DNA of 6,694 nucleotides from Eubacterium sp. (GTDB lineage Bacteria > Bacillota > Clostridia > Lachnospirales > Lachnospiraceae), in NCBI GenBank assembly GCA_020844525.1, contig JAJGAH010000141.1:1-6694 (forward strand), in the 5' to 3' direction. This document shows positions 6,226 through 6,694 of this stretch, one piece after another. The number at the start of each line of letters is the position of its first letter. Within the stretch, counting starts at the first letter, position 1. The notes below the pieces were generated by a model. That model did not search any database. It saw only the letters and a program-made list of their open reading frames with translations, and was not told the DNA's origin. The position numbers and the translations under genes were made by a program.

Positions 6226-6242
6226 ATGAAACGGTTTCATCG
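6224..6242 (+). promoter_or_regulatory. Perfect 8-bp hairpin in the leader of the gene at 6282
   Basis: CGATGAAA (6224-6231) and TTTCATCG (6235-6242) are perfect inverted arms around the three-base loop CGG. The hairpin ends 26 bases before the GGAGG ribosome binding site of the downstream gene. No immediate T-run follows (a TTTTTT comes at about 6253-6258, ten bases later), so termination is doubtful. A role in RNA stability, translation control or protein binding is possible. Confidence 0.5.
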
Positions 6243-6281
6243 TGGAAATTCATTTTTTCTGATCCGGCGGAGGAAAATTTT

Positions 6282-6694
6282 ATGGCTCTTGAAATTGTAT
6301 ATAGCAGCATTGCCAGTGACAGAAAACTGGATAAGCCTGATAAGGCAGGAAATACTACTTCCTCAAAAGAAAAAAAGGTTTTTAAAGGTCTTCTGGATAA
6401 TGAGAGTGAGAGCAGGACGGATGACGGGAAGCCGGTACATGGCAGAGATGTTTATGTGCATTCCGGCTCTGCAGGCCTGCATGTTTATGCGTCCGTTTCT
6501 GGCAAAACGGCAGGAGATGCTGTAGCAGCTTTTACGGCGTCATCTGATCAAACGGATAAATCCGAAAATGAATCGTCGGCAATGAACAGTGCCGCGGCTT
6601 TCAATTCAGCTGCGTCAGAGAATGTATTGCAGATGTCGGCTGAGGAACGCGCCCTTCTTGTCAGCCAGCTGAAGGACGACGAGGAAAAGCAGCA
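6282..6694 (+). CDS. Unidentified Ser/Ala-rich hydrophilic protein, 3' end outside window
   Basis: I do not recognise this gene. The ATG at 6282 is preceded by GGCGGAGG with 8 bases of spacing, the strongest ribosome binding site in the window, and the frame is open for 137 codons to the edge. There is no signal peptide, transmembrane segment or cysteine. Residues 1-11 are mildly hydrophobic (MALEIVYSSIA). The middle is rich in Ser, Lys, Asp and Glu, with a short beta-prone patch (HGRDVYVHSGSAGLHVYASV, 53-72). An Ala/Ser-rich stretch (about 73-114) leads into a helix-forming charged segment, EERALLVSQLKDDEEKQ (121-137), that looks like the start of a coiled coil. An in-frame ATG at 6195 would add 29 residues but lacks a ribosome binding site and would read through the tandem repeat. 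The gene is divergent from flgB behind a sigma-28-like promoter, so a flagellum-related role is a reasonable guess only. Confidence 0.72.
   Translation, partial: MALEIVYSSIASDRKLDKPDKAGNTTSSKEKKVFKGLLDNESESRTDDGKPVHGRDVYVHSGSAGLHVYASVSGKTAGDAVAAFTASSDQTDKSENESSAMNSAAAFNSAASENVLQMSAEERALLVSQLKDDEEKQ

Noticed and set aside
6211..6525. Plus-strand frame of 104 codons overlapping the gene at 6282
   Set aside because: It is in another frame, has no ribosome binding site and gives an implausible Arg/Met/Leu-rich product. The frame starting at 6282 has a strong ribosome binding site and stays open to the window edge.
1..6694. CRISPR arrays, tRNA or rRNA genes, insertion sequences
   Set aside because: I found no regularly spaced long repeats, no tRNA-like cloverleaf or rRNA motif, and no transposase or terminal inverted repeats.

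Overview
The window looks like a motility and chemotaxis segment from a Gram-positive member of the Clostridia, with Lachnospiraceae the best guess. The reasons are a CheA with a P2 domain between low-complexity linkers, strong AGGAGG-type ribosome binding sites on almost every gene, a membrane-anchored C39-like papain-fold protein, and moderate base composition. The taxonomic call is an inference from style, not from a marker gene.

Most of the window is one minus-strand gene run, read from right to left: flgB (rod protein, 6001 to 5612), cheA (histidine kinase, 5554 to 3347), cheW (coupling protein, 3330 to 2839), a 271-base gap, cheR (receptor methyltransferase, 2567 to 1755), cheB (receptor methylesterase without a receiver domain, 1750 to 1160), a 156-base gap, and a membrane-anchored C39-like peptidase (1003 to 71). 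A bidirectional-looking intrinsic terminator at about 1-64 closes the run. Spacing is tight at cheA-cheW (16 bases) and cheR-cheB (4 bases). The other joints leave room for internal promoters or processing sites.

The right end (6002-6281) is a divergent control region. It holds a good match to a flagellar sigma-28 (SigD/FliA) promoter pointing right, a 12-base perfect palindrome over that promoter's -35, a tandem 16-base repeat and a strong 8-bp hairpin. It leads to a plus-strand gene starting at 6282 with a textbook ribosome binding site and running off the window. That gene has no stop in the window; its 137 visible codons encode a hydrophilic Ser/Ala-rich protein I cannot assign.

Together the genes supply the core of the chemotaxis array: CheW couples receptors to CheA, and CheR and CheB set receptor methylation. 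They sit beside one structural flagellar gene. Receptors, cheY, cheC, cheD and flgC/fliE are not in the window. The features most worth a second look are the 5 x 15-bp tandem repeat in the cheW-cheR gap, the receiver-less CheB, flgB joined to cheA instead of flgC, and the unassigned divergent gene with its apparent sigma-28 promoter.
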